Source: Mesorhizobium sp. PAMC28654 (GTDB lineage Bacteria; Pseudomonadota; Alphaproteobacteria; Rhizobiales; Rhizobiaceae). From it: DNA of 64,000 nucleotides. Below the pieces are notes generated by a model. That model worked only from the letters and a program-made list of their open reading frames with translations, ran no database searches and was not told the origin of the DNA. Location of the stretch: contig NZ_CP085135.1 in assembly GCF_020616515.1 (NCBI RefSeq), positions 4,526,001 through 4,590,000 of the forward strand, written 5' to 3'. The position numbers and the translations under genes were made by a program. Below are positions 63,313 to 64,000 of the stretch, in pieces; the stretch's first letter is position 1, and every line of letters begins with the position of its first letter.

Positions 63313-64000
63313 TCACGCCGTCTTGGCCACCACCGTCTCGCTGAGCCAGGTGCCGATCTTCGTCCCCAGGCGATCCGGGGAAACCGGCTTTGGCAGATAG
63401 TCATCCATGCCGGCCTCGATGCATCTGTCGCGGTCGCCCTTCAATGCATGCGCGGTGACGCCGATGATCGGTATGTGGCTGCCTGTCGTGGCCTCCATGG
63501 TCCGGATGGCGCGCGTCGCTTCGTAGCCGTTCATCTCGGGCATCGAGACATCCATCAGGATCAGCTTGGGCCGCAGCGCCCGGTACATCTCCACCGCCGT
63601 ACGACCGTTGCCGGCGATGCGGTAGCTCAGCCCCAGCCCGTTGAGGATCTGGCCGAAGACCAGCTGGTTCACGTCATTGTCCTCGGCGATGAGGATGTCG
63701 ATCGGGCCGTTGGGCGTCACGGTCGATTCCGGTGCGGTGGAGACCGGAATGGCAGGGCCGCGAATGACGGTGAAGGCTGGCACCGACGGCTGGGCAACGG
63801 CGACCGGTTCGCGAACGAACTGTGCCTTGCTGCCCTGCGCGCGGGCCTTCTGGACGACCGAGATGACCGTACCAAGCAGCACAGCGGAGCGGGCCGGCTT
63901 GGTCAGGTGCGCGGCAATGCCGTAATCGATGATCATCCTGCCGAAATCGACCTGATCGACCGACGTCAAAAGCACGACCGGAATGGTGTTCAGCCGACTG
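63313..64000 (-). CDS. Hybrid sensor kinase or multi-receiver protein, C-terminal part
   Basis: The frame is open to base 64000, so the 5' end is outside. The visible ~228 residues contain the end of one receiver domain (VVLLTSVD...AAHLTKPARSAVLL), a Pro/Val-rich linker, and a complete receiver domain: DILIAEDNDVNQLV (acidic pocket), LILMDVSMPEMNG (phospho-Asp) and DDYLPKPVSP (Lys). A C-terminal double receiver is usual in hybrid histidine kinases of Alphaproteobacteria; the kinase domain itself is not seen. Confidence 0.85.
   Translation of the reverse strand, partial: SRLNTIPVVLLTSVDQVDFGRMIIDYGIAAHLTKPARSAVLLGTVISVVQKARAQGSKAQFVREPVAVAQPSVPAFTVIRGPAIPVSTAPESTVTPNGPIDILIAEDNDVNQLVFGQILNGLGLSYRIAGNGRTAVEMYRALRPKLILMDVSMPEMNGYEATRAIRTMEATTGSHIPIIGVTAHALKGDRDRCIEAGMDDYLPKPVSPDRLGTKIGTWLSETVVAKTA

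Overview
The window reads as chromosomal DNA of an alphaproteobacterium of the order Hyphomicrobiales, most likely Mesorhizobium or a close relative. The reasons are the high GC content, the gene families present (RpoH2-type sigma factor, PhaR/PhaA/PhaB, CarD, DUF1036, DUF1244, DUF3309, YdcH/DUF465, an alphaproteobacterial Suv3-like helicase), the GGAAC-N17-CGTT stress promoter and several short palindromic intergenic repeats. This genus call is an inference; no 16S gene lies here. No prophage, transposase, CRISPR array, rRNA or tRNA was found.

Layout. 1-4.7 kb: 3' end of serA, a DMT exporter, purA and a large proline/alanine-rich membrane protein. 4.7-7.4 kb: a ccdAB toxin-antitoxin pair with a palindromic operator, a spacer of small hairpins and an ABC-F ATPase. 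7.4-11.9 kb: thiamine block, with a thiamine pyrophosphokinase gene divergent from a TPP riboswitch-led thiBPQ transporter; a 157-bp inverted-repeat element sits between thiB and thiP. 12-17.2 kb: M48 lipoprotein protease, rpoH2 behind an EcfG-type promoter, and a polar amino acid (cystine-type) ABC transporter. 17.2-22.5 kb: carD, fdxA, an S4 RNA-binding protein and a Suv3-like RNA helicase, all on the minus strand. 22.5-23.2 kb: an unusual 0.7-kb gene-free stretch rich in GANTC, TTAA and DnaA-box-like motifs. 23.2-30.7 kb: carbon storage and acetyl-CoA metabolism (phaB, phaA, phaR, a divergent pair of citrate-synthase-like genes, bdhA, a patatin-like lipase). 31.5-36.2 kb: a two-gene RND efflux system and a DUF3309 peptide. 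36.2-39.4 kb: epimerase/LysR/MFS. 39.5-42.8 kb: DUF1244, N-formylglutamate amidohydrolase-like, DUF1036 and pyk. 43-49.7 kb: L,D-transpeptidase, alpha/beta hydrolase, TPR protein, cysteine-less L36, LprI-like protein, purEK and a NylB-like serine hydrolase. 49.6-57.2 kb: an outer-membrane barrel and an IclR-controlled operon (binding protein, two permeases, ATPase, RidA protein, SelA-like PLP enzyme). 57.2-64 kb: two small YdcH proteins, ispG, a lytic transglycosylase, a chloramphenicol-phosphotransferase-like kinase, a sterol-desaturase-family enzyme, a broken copy of the kinase gene, a Stf0-like sulfotransferase and the end of a hybrid sensor kinase.

How it fits together. Thiamine genes are set to respond to TPP. 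The PHB genes (phaA, phaB, phaR, bdhA) flank two citrate-synthase paralogues, so acetyl-CoA partitioning genes are clustered. The IclR-linked operon looks like a dedicated uptake and deamination route for an unidentified amino compound, with RidA beside a PLP lyase.

Two genes, purE and the L,D-transpeptidase, each carry an apparent single-base deletion 4.2 kb apart. They may be sequencing errors or true lesions. The least explained items are the IclR/SelA-like/RidA operon, the HTH-citrate-synthase pair with four phased ATTGAT boxes, and the origin-like gap at 22.6-23.1 kb.
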